In this document: one piece after another, positions 32,414 to 43,210 of the stretch | Layout: every line of letters starts with the position of its first letter | Position numbering within the stretch: position 1 is the first letter of the stretch | Assembly: GCA_047495785.1 (NCBI GenBank) | Contig: JBLDXI010000029.1 | Location: 310,001-374,000, forward strand | Reading direction: 5' to 3' | Origin: Lepidodermella squamata | Lineage: Eukaryota > Gastrotricha | DNA: 64,000 nt | Notes under the pieces: generated by a model | What the model saw: only the letters and a program-made list of their open reading frames with translations | Told to the model about the DNA's origin: nothing | Database searches by the model: none | Translations under genes and position numbers: made by a program

Positions 32414-35400
32414 CTTTCTCGCGCAATTTCTATCTCCCATGGTTCCACAGGTACTCCGTGGCTGTTTTTGCCGCTTCGGTCCATCGTATCAGCTTCCATG
32501 GTGTACTTTGTTAGAAGATCAATATGACGTTTCGCTGACTCCTCTATTTCCCTAATTTCAGGAATAAATTGTCCGTGCTGATCAGGGAATTCGGGCGGGG
32601 CCCCTACCGATTGCTCTTGGATATGGATTGCAAGTTGGTCTCCATTTCCTTCTGGTGCACTCTCTGCCGCTGTAAGTAAATCACAGCTGGCTACATCGGC
32701 GGCCGATGGTGATAGTGTTGAATTGATTGAGCGGAGAATTGATTTCAGGTTATCGTTTGTAAAACCATCATATCGGACACCGAAAGCTTCTTCATTGGCC
32801 TGAAATGACTTCAGTTCATTTTGTTTGCGGGACAGGTCCTCATTAATCTGATTCAGTTCCTTTTCTACCACGGAAACGGCAATATCCTTAATTCGAACAG
32901 TCTCGTCTAGGCAACAAATCTCTTCATCCATATCGCTCAATTCAGAACGAAGTTGTTCAAGCTGGCTTTCAACAGCATGAATCTCACTCGCATCCTTTGT
33001 GGGACTTGATTCATCCCATGCAGTTGAAGCGGAGTTGAGGATTGCCTCGTATTGAGAAATCTGTTTCTTGTAATGTTGCCATCTCTCGATTTCAGCCTGG
33101 AGACACTCTGGAGAATCGACAGGCTTGCCACAGGCTTCTATGAGCTCACGCATGAACAATTCTATGCCTCTCAGCACAGTTCCGAAATCTCCTAGAGCAG
33201 GGTCGATATCAACCGCGTCAGCAAGATGGGATGAAAGCACGTCTCCAAGCGGTTTACAAATGGACAGGTAATGAGACCGAAATTCTTCGGAAACGGAAAC
33301 TGCCGACAGTGGTATCTTACCTTCCAACACAATTTTGTCATGCTGTTGTAAATAGCGCTTCTCCTCATCCATCTTCGCATTCATATCACTTTGTAGCTTA
33401 TTTTCACTTTTCTGAAGTTCGCAACGTTCGACGTAGTCATTTCTAATCTTTTCTGCCTCCTCCTTCTCCTTTCTGTACTTGTCGTGCTCATCATTCGCCT
33501 CGGATAGTTGAGACTGTAGCTTGTTGTCAGGTTGTTCGTCCCCCGATGAACTTGGCTTCAAAACGTCAAGCCTCGCTTGTTTCTCACGGCGTTCTGCATC
33601 ATTGGCTTCTTTATGACCCTTCCGTTCGGTGCATCGCAAGTAGCAGGATTCGCACTTGTTCATACACAGAGCAAAGTTGGCTCCTAATCCTTCAATTTTG
33701 TTCTCAATGACTGTGTGAAAGGCAGCGTGTTCGTCCGGTGACAATACTCGAGAAAGTGAGGTGAGCTCTACCTTTGCACTGTCTCTCATAGCTTCGCGGC
33801 GAGTTCTAACGAACTCGATAATCGCTTTATTGAATAGATCCCAGAAATAGTTGAACTCAACTTTCGAGAACTTGGGATCAACGCTATTGAACAGCTTCTT
33901 CTTAAGAGCTTCACAAATGATCGCATAATCGTCATCATCGGGATACGCAAATGTTGGCACATCATGCTGATTCACTTCAATCACCTTGCCATTACGTGGA
34001 AAGGTTACTCTGAGAGGCGGGCAGTTGATCGCCTGCCCCAAGTTGCCCCAAGAAGCGACAATTCGTCTTTCAGCGAGGTCTCTTAGCAACTCTTTTCTAT
34101 GACTGTCTCCATCTTGAAGATCGTCCTGGGTAACCATCATCATGACTATCTTGAGTGATTGAAGCAGTTCCGTGGCTGAGTCCCAGCGGTTGGCATCCAT
34201 TCCCTTGCCTCTTATGAATCCATTCCGCAGGTGATCAAGATCCTCCAGAAAATTCGAGTTTGTCGGGGCGTCGAGACATTCAAGCGATACTGAGCTACCA
34301 AACAGTCTCTGAAGAAATTTATAACTGCCGTTGCGCAGTAACATATCAAGTTGTCTGACATATTCTTCTTCCAATCCCTCTCTATCATGCTCAGCCACAT
34401 TGCGGATAACCGTCATCAGCGAACCCTTGAAGTAACTCTTACCGATGATTCGACCGACCGCATTGCTCAGCTTGCCGAAGAAGTGACTAATATGTTTACT
34501 GAAGTCAAAATTTTGATTCAAGATGGTGATGTCGCAAATGGCTGCCAGAACTGTGAGTAGCTTGATCTCCTCGAGTTCCTTGCGGTCACTACTGAACAAA
34601 CCCTCGCAGTCCAATATAATAAAATCGCGCTGTTCTTCCTCGGGGCCGCTTAGCATCCTGGCGTAACTCATCCAGATGCCGTCGGTGCAGCGGGACGCGG
34701 CGACGCTGAAACGCGTTCCAAACAGGCGGTTCAACAAGTAGCTCTTCCCCGAGGACTGCACCCCAGCAATGCCGATGACGCTAACACGTCGACCGCTGCC
34801 TAGCAATTCCAACACACTTTCGAGATGTCCTACAGTTACGCGACCAGCAAGCTCGGCAATTTGCGTTGCTTTGTCACTCCTCATTCGAAGCCTTCGACCG
34901 TCGATCAGTGGTAGCAGGTTGTTCTCTTCTATCGTGCATATGTGGACTGGCGCACGTGTGAGGAGAACGCTGATGAGCTGTTCGTTTTCAAGCGTCAAGG
35001 CTTGCAATTGCAGAGAGTCCAATCGCTTCACTCCGGTAGGCTTAACGGGCCACTTATTCGAGTATCCTACCACCAGTGGTTTCAGCTTGATCTCGTCTTT
35101 GTCAACGACCACGTCGTAACAGATATTCCCCGGACAGCCGACAAAGTCAGACGGTGGGCCGTATTTAAGATAACTTGCATAGACTATGTCGATGACTGGA
35201 TTTCCACGAATCTTCTTTTGCGTGACTTCTGAATCTTTTCCCTTTCGAACTGAGAGGTCGGACGATAGTCCGGGCAGAACGAAGCTCCTTAATTCTTTCG
35301 GATCCAGGATCGAAAGATAGACATTCGCCTTGTCGTAGAACAGTTTCATGTTCCGAGAACCATCGCAATCTATGGATCCCAGTAGATTGTATGACCAATC

Positions 35401-37575
35401 ATAGATGTCCGTTCTGGATGCACTTCGCAAGATGAAAAAAGATCGGTTTTTCGTAAGATGAACGCTCTCGTAAATTTCGCCGTTCTTGCCCCGCAGAATC
35501 CGCCTTTTTGAATGATCTAGGTGACAACATTCTTCCACTTCCTTCGTAAAGAGATTATAACGGAACAGCTGACCATTTTTCATTAGAAGCAGAACATTCT
35601 GGCGATTCTCTTGGAGAGCCATCGAAAGGAGTTCACCTTTTATATTAGGAAGGGGGAAATGCCTGCCTTTGTTCGAACATTTGATGGAGTCGCTAAATGT
35701 TATATCATATAGATCCATCGCATGGGCATTTTTATCCCAGGCTGCGATCATTGCTGACTTGTCGCCAGGTTCGTAAGCGATGACAGCGCCTGACTTCATC
35801 TCCGCAATTCTCCGGACGTCTTTGGATGAAACTAGCAAAAGTAGGGTGGTTGCGTAATTTGTGCAGACCATCGAAACCAAGAATGCCTCACTATTCCACA
35901 ATGGCATACATGAATTTACGGTACCATTTCGCAAGACGTCGGAAAAATTGCGTATTTCCAAGCTTCGAGGAAGCAGTTCTCGCAATTTTTCTGGCGTTAT
36001 TTTGCACATCCATTGCAGTGGGGCATAAGTCATTGATTCGAATCCACCATCGCTACTATGAACAGCGTTAAGCATGCACGGAGACAAAGTCAGACTTAAT
36101 TTTTCTTTCGACTCGCTAATATTTGCCACCGAAGACAAGATGTCCGTGCACGTTATGTTGAAACACTGAATTTGGCTATGGATTTCCTCGCTTCTAGCAC
36201 GCACCATCTCGAAAAGTCTCGGCTGAACGATGCCCGTAAAGTCGTTGTAAGCATCGGACTTTTGTCCTGTAATCTTGGCGTGCCAATAGTTCCACAACGT
36301 ACTTATGAATTCGTCGGTAACTGCTGAAACGCTGAAGCTGGATTTTGCAGAACTGATATTAAAAGAGCTTGTAACTTTGCTAACAAGCATTGGCTGTAGA
36401 AGTTCGGCAGTATTACCATGAACCTTCAAAGCTTTGCAATTGAATTGATAGCTGCGGGTGGAGGACGAATAATTGCCGAAGCTGTTTGTGTAGCCGACAG
36501 GACCCCGCAGCTCTTTTTCCACACTTGGCATCCACGTTGATAACTCATCTGCGAACAGCTTACTTATGGCCTTCAGATTTTTTGTGTACTCTTCGTGCGC
36601 TTTTGTTATTTTTTTTCTCATTTTATCGTCCCGGTAGTAGTTAGCCCCGAGTTTCTTCATTTCAACTTCCACGGCCGATTCACTGCCCCGCGATGTTTGC
36701 ACCAATGATTCGATGAAACAGTTGATTTTCACGATCCAATCCTCAGCAACACCATCACTCGTGTCGGAGAATTCAGTGTGTATTAGGTATTTACTGCCAT
36801 TATCGTTGCAAATCAGTTGCAGCAGCGCATTTTTCCCGAATTCCTGCGTCAATAGATCTGCTGACGTGTTTACTCTAAAGAGCTTAACATCAGGAATATC
36901 ACGCTCTTCCAGCCTAAAATTTGCGCTGCCTAACTTGCGCTGCGACGTGAATGGGGTTTCGGGGCCGGGATGAAAGTTTGAAATTCCATCCGAACCGAGA
37001 CAGAGATAGATCACTGGGCACATATCCTCCAGATAGCGAAAGAGAGTGACAAGAATGTCTTCCTTGTTGAAACCATCCTGCTTCATAAATTCACCGTCAG
37101 CGATTAGCATAAAAACGAAGTTTTCATTTATTGCTGCAACATAAAGATTCCGGCAGCAATCGCTGCCTTTGGGTATTAAGACATCCTCAACGCCCAAAAG
37201 TTGTTGAGCGGTTGCAACAACTTGATCTCGATCTCCGAAGCAGGCTGCAACTTTGCTGGCGTCATTTAGGGCTATGTGCAGGCGTAGCGCTTCTAAGCCT
37301 TCCACGTTCACGACAACCTGATTAATCGAATTCACGGCTTCGCCATAAAATAGCTTAAACAAATTCAGCTGAGAACCACTAGTCATCCGATCATTTAAAA
37401 AAAATCTAAAGGAACGGTTAAGACGTGGATAAGTAATTGCTGTCTCAGACCCTTTGTGAAGTAGGGCAGGCATAGTCAACGTATTCAAGGCAGAGTTAGA
37501 ACACGGTTGCAGGGATTTTAACTGAACTTCGCAGCCGCTTTGGAAATTACATGAATTTTGAACGAATTCGAGCAA
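32392..37575 (-). CDS. GBP-like large GTPase with beta-propeller-like N-terminus and coiled coil
   Basis: Open frame of 1,727 residues. The first Met codon is at 37473, and an upstream exon is possible because the frame stays open to 37611. Residues 1-900 include propeller-like repeats (SAMIAAWDKNAHAMDLYDIT; NVLLLMKNGQLFRYNL). Near 925-1250 is a dynamin-superfamily GTPase closest in pattern to guanylate-binding and very large inducible GTPases: P-loop GVQSSGKS (34765), switch I Thr in RCTDGIW, DCEGL as DxxG, and TVIRN where GBPs have the RD motif. Residues about 1325-1625 are coiled coil with a short Cys cluster (CMNKCESCYLRC) before it. The frame ends 8 codons after a donor-like AG/GTACGA, which may splice to the VWA exon at 30371. 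Predicted self-assembling cytosolic GTPase; an immune or membrane-remodelling role is inference. Confidence 0.8.
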   Translation of the reverse strand: MLEFVQNSCNFQSGCEVQLKSLQPCSNSALNTLTMPALLHKGSETAITYPRLNRSFRFFLNDRMTSGSQLNLFKLFYGEAVNSINQVVVNVEGLEALRLHIALNDASKVAACFGDRDQVVATAQQLLGVEDVLIPKGSDCCRNLYVAAINENFVFMLIADGEFMKQDGFNKEDILVTLFRYLEDMCPVIYLCLGSDGISNFHPGPETPFTSQRKLGSANFRLEERDIPDVKLFRVNTSADLLTQEFGKNALLQLICNDNGSKYLIHTEFSDTSDGVAEDWIVKINCFIESLVQTSRGSESAVEVEMKKLGANYYRDDKMRKKITKAHEEYTKNLKAISKLFADELSTWMPSVEKELRGPVGYTNSFGNYSSSTRSYQFNCKALKVHGNTAELLQPMLVSKVTSSFNISSAKSSFSVSAVTDEFISTLWNYWHAKITGQKSDAYNDFTGIVQPRLFEMVRARSEEIHSQIQCFNITCTDILSSVANISESKEKLSLTLSPCMLNAVHSSDGGFESMTYAPLQWMCKITPEKLRELLPRSLEIRNFSDVLRNGTVNSCMPLWNSEAFLVSMVCTNYATTLLLLVSSKDVRRIAEMKSGAVIAYEPGDKSAMIAAWDKNAHAMDLYDITFSDSIKCSNKGRHFPLPNIKGELLSMALQENRQNVLLLMKNGQLFRYNLFTKEVEECCHLDHSKRRILRGKNGEIYESVHLTKNRSFFILRSASRTDIYDWSYNLLGSIDCDGSRNMKLFYDKANVYLSILDPKELRSFVLPGLSSDLSVRKGKDSEVTQKKIRGNPVIDIVYASYLKYGPPSDFVGCPGNICYDVVVDKDEIKLKPLVVGYSNKWPVKPTGVKRLDSLQLQALTLENEQLISVLLTRAPVHICTIEENNLLPLIDGRRLRMRSDKATQIAELAGRVTVGHLESVLELLGSGRRVSVIGIAGVQSSGKSYLLNRLFGTRFSVAASRCTDGIWMSYARMLSGPEEEQRDFIILDCEGLFSSDRKELEEIKLLTVLAAICDITILNQNFDFSKHISHFFGKLSNAVGRIIGKSYFKGSLMTVIRNVAEHDREGLEEEYVRQLDMLLRNGSYKFLQRLFGSSVSLECLDAPTNSNFLEDLDHLRNGFIRGKGMDANRWDSATELLQSLKIVMMMVTQDDLQDGDSHRKELLRDLAERRIVASWGNLGQAINCPPLRVTFPRNGKVIEVNQHDVPTFAYPDDDDYAIICEALKKKLFNSVDPKFSKVEFNYFWDLFNKAIIEFVRTRREAMRDSAKVELTSLSRVLSPDEHAAFHTVIENKIEGLGANFALCMNKCESCYLRCTERKGHKEANDAERREKQARLDVLKPSSSGDEQPDNKLQSQLSEANDEHDKYRKEKEEAEKIRNDYVERCELQKSENKLQSDMNAKMDEEKRYLQQHDKIVLEGKIPLSAVSVSEEFRSHYLSICKPLGDVLSSHLADAVDIDPALGDFGTVLRGIELFMRELIEACGKPVDSPECLQAEIERWQHYKKQISQYEAILNSASTAWDESSPTKDASEIHAVESQLEQLRSELSDMDEEICCLDETVRIKDIAVSVVEKELNQINEDLSRKQNELKSFQANEEAFGVRYDGFTNDNLKSILRSINSTLSPSAADVASCDLLTAAESAPEGNGDQLAIHIQEQSVGAPPEFPDQHGQFIPEIREIEESAKRHIDLLTKYTMEADTMDRSGKNSHGVPVEPWEIEIARERYDSPLL

Positions 37576-39978
37576 AGTCCCAAAATCCTCTTGAAAATGC
37601 CAACAATGCTTATTTCCCTAACCTTTCGCCTTGAATTTTGACTGTCAACATAAAAGTATGGTTTTCACATTGGTAAAATTCACGAAAATACACTGAATAA
37701 TATGTTATGCCGACTGTAACATATTTTCAAGATCAGGATTTGATTGAATAAGGGCATCCGATTCTACTCTCAGGATTCTACTGAAGAAGAAGAATCCAGT
37801 GGCATCGTTTCAATAATTTGGCTATACTGATTTATTTAGCCAGCGACATTTCAGCCTATAACAGTAATCCTAAGCAATATTGAGTGTCCCCAGCTAATTG
37901 ACCGTTAAAGCTGGGGGCTGAATTGACAATTGAATGTATTCAGCTGAATTATTGGCTGAACTGTCGGTAGCTAAATCGTCGCAGCTGAAATATTCCTGAC
38001 ATTTGCTTGAATTTTGGCTGAGATATCGCAGGCTGATTTGTCGTTCACTTATTTAGGCTGAAAAGTCCAGTTGACTAGGCCTGACCTTGATAAAAAATAT
38101 GAGTGGGGAGTTCATGTAAAATGCGCGATCGCTGTTTCCTTTTCGAGGCTTGAATCCTGATAAGAGCTGTTGTGTCTTCAATACCATGGAAAACCACTAT
38201 ATCTATCTTTTTATAGGGTGCAAATAGGTTTTATCGCCGTCAACTTGCGCCACGTTATCTCCGGTTTCAAACGCGACTTGCGTTTAGCCAATGCCATGGC
38301 AGAATAGGGACTTCGGGGACGTTGAAATTTTCACCTACGTTATCGTTACTGTCCATTTTTCAGGACGCTCAGAATGGGAAATGAATGAATGCCTCACGGC
38401 AGAATACAGTCCAGAGCATACAGATTGGAAATCGAGTGGAAGAAGGTTCTGCCGCCGAGATAGATTTTCCTCAAATTTTAGACTGGTAGGACTTAGTGCA
38501 AAATCCTAAGTTGTAGGCGTGATGTGTGAAATTGCCGAGCTGCCTTCTCTTGGATGTTGGGTGCATTATGAATCGCGTACATGAATCGTGCTAAGAGAGT
38601 GCTTAGCTTTTGCCTCCCTTGTGAAAATTTTATAGCTACAGAGGTTCATTACGACCGTTTTCAAGGCCCATTCCGAACAGCCACAATGCCGCATCATATA
38701 GGATAGCCTTAGTAGTCCATAAATATGGAGAATTATGGCCCATCAAGAAGAATTATGACACGGCGAAACGGATTCATTATGGAACGCATCTTTAAGCAAG
38801 CAAAACCTCGAATTGACTTGATACTTTGTTTCTGAAATATTTTAGGTAGGAGACAGGTTCAAGGTACCCGTTTTCCAAGACCTTTGGGACTATCGGAGCA
38901 AGGCATGGACACTTTTGAGCCGTCAGTGTGCCACCAGGGCACCCTCTAGAATCATCCCCAATAGCCGGCATATGGGCCATTAGGCTATATGAAGAACTAT
39001 TTATTTAATCGAAAAATCCTACGGATCCGGGTCATTCGATTTCGATTACTTTTAACCAGCGACAAAAATTCGCATATTCATAAATTCTCCAGCCAAAACT
39101 AATGAAGTAGTGGTTATGGTTGGGGGTAAAGTGAGTTTCGTCAACGGAGCATTAAGAATAATCAGACACTTCTACTGTCAAGCTCAACACAGAGGCTGAG
39201 ATAGTTTTTTTACCAAGGCTTGCTGAATGACTTTGAAAATAAGCCATATCATACTATTAATAGAATGCAAACAAGGGTTATCTCTACCAAATTCCGTCAC
39301 GTTATCCCCGGTTTTATAAGCGGCACGTTTTGCATGACAGTTCTATACCGACGAAAGCCTTTCGGGTGTATCAGTGTGCACGGGCTGACGCAGTTTATCA
39401 GTGCGGGAAATGTCGTCAAAACTCGGAAACAAATGTAGTATGGCTTGGATCTATCCAGTGAACGGTTATTGTCTGAAAACCCCATGAAACATCAGGGTTG
39501 CCTCAGATTACGACCCGATAATCCTGCCTAAATTCAAAATCAATAGGTATATTGAGTCAGGTCGTTCTGTTTATTTTTCTTTACACGAGTAAGTAATGAA
39601 ATGCAGGTCATTTACATGAGAAGTAAGCGATCAGGAGAGAAGCTTCGATCGAAAAGACATCGTTCAAAATTCTAGATCACGACATTATTACAAAACTTGA
39701 GGAAGCTGCAAGCTCAAAACCTTGAAAATTATATACATTTTGTAAGCGTCTACAATGACAAAATGTCTGAATTGGGAAAAACTGAAGAGACAGCTTGTGA
39801 TAAGTCTAATTGGAGGGCTTCATTCGCGAACGTTTGGCCTCGGTCGCGGGGAACGGAATCAACTTGTCTTCTCGCTCACGCCGACGTTGAAACCTTTTGT
39901 TTGCGCCTCAACAACGTAAAACGACGTTAAATAAAGCAAATGATGAAAATGACAATTGATGAAGCTATATATACTATA
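37576..39978. other. intergenic, low-complexity GCTGAA-rich stretch, no gene
   Basis: About 2.4 kb without supported coding. 37840-38070 has a loose repetition of GCTGAA/TTCAGC. CGTTATCYCCGGTTT recurs at about 38257 and 39300, hinting at an old dispersed repeat. Confidence 0.4.
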
Positions 39979-41025
39979 TCACTTGTGTTTTGCATCAATC
40001 AGACGCTTATCGTCCTTATCGTAATCGATAGCACGCCTTTCCAGTTTCCAAATATTGCCATTTCTTGCCAGTTGGTATTCGGAAAGAAAGTTTGCACCAA
40101 GCAAAGCTGATAGTTTGTATTGAACGGGTTGGAATTGACCGCGAGCTGGAAGCTTCTGCTTTGCCATTCCTCGACGAGGTGCCGTGCTTATCACGATAGG
40201 GAAGTAAGCTGGGTACCTGAGCATACAACCTTCGTGTAGAACCATTTCGATTTCATAGCCTAAAGTGATGTCTTCGGTATCCGAACTCGGTGCAACTTCT
40301 GGCAACGAAATCGACAACTGCCGCCAGACCAAATACCCATGCATCGGCTCAGCCTTCAACGCCAAATCGGTGCCTGAGAAAGACCATTCCTTCAGAGTAT
40401 CGCACTTTGACAGGAAGCAAGAACCAGCACGGTAAGAAATCAATTGTTTCAACTTGATGTCTAGATTCAACGTCCTAGGATCAATTTTGTGGTTGTTAAT
40501 AACGCTTTTTAGCAACATCATGAAGTTGAGATTGTCTGCTTTGAAATAATAGGTATGGCAGTCCAATTTGATGGTAAACTCGATCCCGCTTGTTCTTGAG
40601 TTAGAATTAATTCTCGATTCGGGTTTTGGAATGTTCCGGCTACTCGTGTAGATGTGCTCCAAAATGTAAATAGCTACTGGCTTTGATTTCAAGACTACAT
40701 CTTCAGCTTGCGGTTGCGTTAAAAAGGCTTGGATTTCATATGAAATCGATCCATATGCGCTGTAGAATGAAGATGGTAGATTAGGCGGGAGTTTGAATTT
40801 GAAACTTCGGCTGTTGATTCCAAGCTCATTTCCGAATGCCTTAAAGTCAGTCGACAAACCGAACAAGGTTCTATGAGAAACGACTTTCTTCTCGGATTCT
40901 AGCAGCTCAACTCGAGAATCGCAAAGTAATCGGACTAAGACAAAAATGGGCCCGGTAATGATGGGGCTGGTGATTTCAAACCTGATCGAGCCGCTTATTG
41001 TATCGCCGCAGAATTGAAGAAACCT
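39979..41025 (-). CDS. arrestin-domain protein, 5' end unresolved
   Basis: The frame is open from 41025 to the stop at 39979 (about 348 residues). It begins in an arrestin N-domain at FCGDTISGSIRFEI (family pattern PGxxISGxVxF) and continues through PPNLPSSFYSAYGSISYEIQ (equivalent of the PWxAKxSFxSxxGKIxY block) to a C-domain and a 70-residue basic tail (KDDKRLIDAKHK). An upstream exon with the start Met, as in the intact paralogue at 44172-45125, is expected but was not found, so the gene may be 5'-truncated. Alpha-arrestins act in endocytic sorting of membrane receptors. It is the most diverged member of the cluster. Confidence 0.65.
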   Translation of the reverse strand, partial: RFLQFCGDTISGSIRFEITSPIITGPIFVLVRLLCDSRVELLESEKKVVSHRTLFGLSTDFKAFGNELGINSRSFKFKLPPNLPSSFYSAYGSISYEIQAFLTQPQAEDVVLKSKPVAIYILEHIYTSSRNIPKPESRINSNSRTSGIEFTIKLDCHTYYFKADNLNFMMLLKSVINNHKIDPRTLNLDIKLKQLISYRAGSCFLSKCDTLKEWSFSGTDLALKAEPMHGYLVWRQLSISLPEVAPSSDTEDITLGYEIEMVLHEGCMLRYPAYFPIVISTAPRRGMAKQKLPARGQFQPVQYKLSALLGANFLSEYQLARNGNIWKLERRAIDYDKDDKRLIDAKHK

Positions 41026-41595
41026 TCATTTTTCGCAAGTTTTACAACAAGAGACTTTACGACCATTCCAGATTAATGCAGTTTGGACACAAGACTCGTC
41101 ACAACTGCCTTAAATAGAGGCTCATGAATTTGATAGTGCCATTCCCTGACGCATAACAGAAGATGAATGTAGTTAATCATCGATATTTATGCTTGGCACC
41201 TGTTCCCCGCCATGCTTCACTGATTTGCGAGAATCATATACTATTGCTTTTGAATCATCATAAACGATCAGGGAATGAATCAAACAATAATGGGATGGCA
41301 GTAAAGCTCCGCGCCCAAATTTTTCAATATTGATTTAGCAATAGGCTCCTAGCTTCAGTACCTGAATTCCTTCCACCGCATTATCAGGGAGTTCTGACTT
41401 ATTGTTTTTCAGACTCTAGATCCACATGACAGATCGAGACCCCTTTGGCTCGGTAAGCTTCATGTGACTTGTAAAACTAACTTCGATTTGACTTGAAAAT
41501 AAATTTGTTTTGGATAGACAATGATTTTTATTGACCCTGTAAATATTATGTCATATTCGCAAATGACTGTGCACTTTCACAGTTAATAAAACAAA
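41026..41595. other. spacer in arrestin cluster
   Basis: No clear exon; the missing 5' exon of the 39979-41025 gene would lie on the upper side of that gene, in this interval. Confidence 0.35.
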
Positions 41596-42506
41596 TTAGA
41601 ATGAGATTTTGATTGGGAAATGAACAAATGCAGTTAATACGGCGTTCACTCTGAAGAGAACCTCTACGATATAACTCACTCTAACATTTCGGGCATCAAT
41701 GCTCGGCCCAAGGTTGGGCAAATCGAGTTGTAGTAACCACGCTATCTTGCTTTCGCTCTCATAAAATACTTCGTGGCTTAATTGCTCGCTATCTACAAGC
41801 CATGTTTTCAAGTAATTGTTGATCTTTCGCATTTTATCCTCTGCGAAATACGTCATTGTCTGCACCAATTGAACATGCATCGACATATTGCTTGGATGAG
41901 AGGCAACGCCGCTTCTGTTTGTTAACTTCACAAATAGTAACAGCTTGTCGCCAATCATGTGGTAACTGCGACATGGCGAACCTGCTTGAAACTTGAGCTG
42001 ATGATCAAAGCCGATGTCTATCATTCGTTCAATGGTCTCCATTGCTTGGCATTGTTCCACAACCTTGAACTTCAGGATGTTCGATTTTGAATGTCCTGTA
42101 GATTGGCTACAGTTGCGTATATTGCGTATTCAATCTTGCCAAATTTGCTTTCGAACGACGATTTGGCTTCCCACGGCAAGCAACATGAGAAATTCTTAAA
42201 ATGGCGGCCTGGGTATGAATCGTATACCGAATCAATATTGATCGTTTTCACGACGTCGACAATGAACTGTGTCGAAGATACGCAACGTTCGTAGAATAGC
42301 GAACAGATTCCACTGCCATTTTCGCTTTCGGGGAATCTCGCAGTCGAGATGCCAACGAGGCGTATTGCGACGCAGATTCTGCCGTTGGACTGACTTGATT
42401 TCGATATTATGTACCTGAAAACTCCGTGGATAACATTGCCTGTTAGGTATATGCAATGTTTATTGCCACCTGGCCCGAACTCGATCACAGGACATTGTAA
42501 AACCAT
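41596..42506 (-). pseudogene. arrestin-domain gene with a central frameshift
   Basis: From ATG 42506 the frame reads MVLQCPVIEFGPGGNKH ... GNVIHGVFRYIISK ... FSCCLPWEAKSSFESKFGKI and stops at 42072. The second half continues in another frame (LKFKVVEQCQ ... YHMIGDKLLLFV ... LGPSIDARNVRVSYIVEVLF ... FPIKISF, stop at 41596). Both halves align end to end with the intact paralogue at 44172-45125, and the overlap near 42085-42100 allows no intron of workable size. It is either a recent pseudogene with a one-base indel or a sequencing error in an intact gene. Everything else, including the C-terminal domain, looks conserved. Confidence 0.75.
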
Positions 42507-42699
42507 GGCGATATGCTTCTGATCACGTACTAGGTACTCCAGCAAAAGCCTGGTATTTTATCTTTCTTTTATCTTTTACAGCAGAAAAACATGTCAATGC
42601 CCCAATTTACATTCATGTTATGCAGATTATTTATTTTTTTCACAGAAGATCCCGGAAAGCATATTGATAACATATGTCTCAATAAATGCATGCAAGCGC

Positions 42700-42850
42700 A
42701 CAATTATTTGGTGAGACAGGAATAATTTCCTATCAGAGGGAAGAATGAATCGGATACCAATTCCTAAAGGTTTCTGAGAGGTCTGACACCTGAAAATTCC
42801 AACTACGGAAGCAAGCAATAATAGACCAAATTCGTATCACGATTCTTTGA
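42700..42850 (-). pseudogene. relic of an arrestin N-domain
   Basis: A minus-strand translation gives EFGLLLLASVVGIFRCQTSQ followed by IGIRFIL. This lines up with the N-terminal block of the cluster members (IEF ... GSRVQGVFKYKMSK ... HAIITL). No start or continuation remains. Confidence 0.5.
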
Positions 42851-42863
42851 GAAAAATGGCTCG

Positions 42864-43210
42864 CTAATTGGTTATTATCACAGGAAGGTAGAGATTAGGC
42901 GCACCACAGCCTTTCACAACAAAAAGCAATCGAACAAAATGGCATACAATGATATTCTGCACATCAAAACTGGGCCCACATTCAGAAGGCAGTGGAAATG
43001 ATAAGGTGCATCTGGTTACGCTCCGATGCCTTCTGGATTTTTCATTATTCAATGTACAGATGTGCCATGAAGTTAAAAAACAATGACGAATTTGTCGACT
43101 TCGCTGCTCGCTTTAGACATTTCGTACTTCAAAAGGCATCGAATAGGAAACCCGGCTAAGTGGCAATCACCTTTGTCTTCGAATTCGATGTGATAATTCA
43201 CAAGGCCCAT
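42864..43210 (-). pseudogene. internally deleted arrestin-domain pseudogene
   Basis: ATG 43210 starts MGLVNYHIEFEDKGDCHLAG ... LLKYEMSK, closely matching the intact paralogue start MGLKEYRIEFEN. It stops after about 45 codons. Soon afterwards, in another frame, the C-domain end appears (CGPSFDVQNIIVCHFVRLLF, then LPVIITN), matching PPSITAGNIIVSYDLQAVFY. The roughly 600 bases in between are gone. A decayed gene. Confidence 0.7.
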
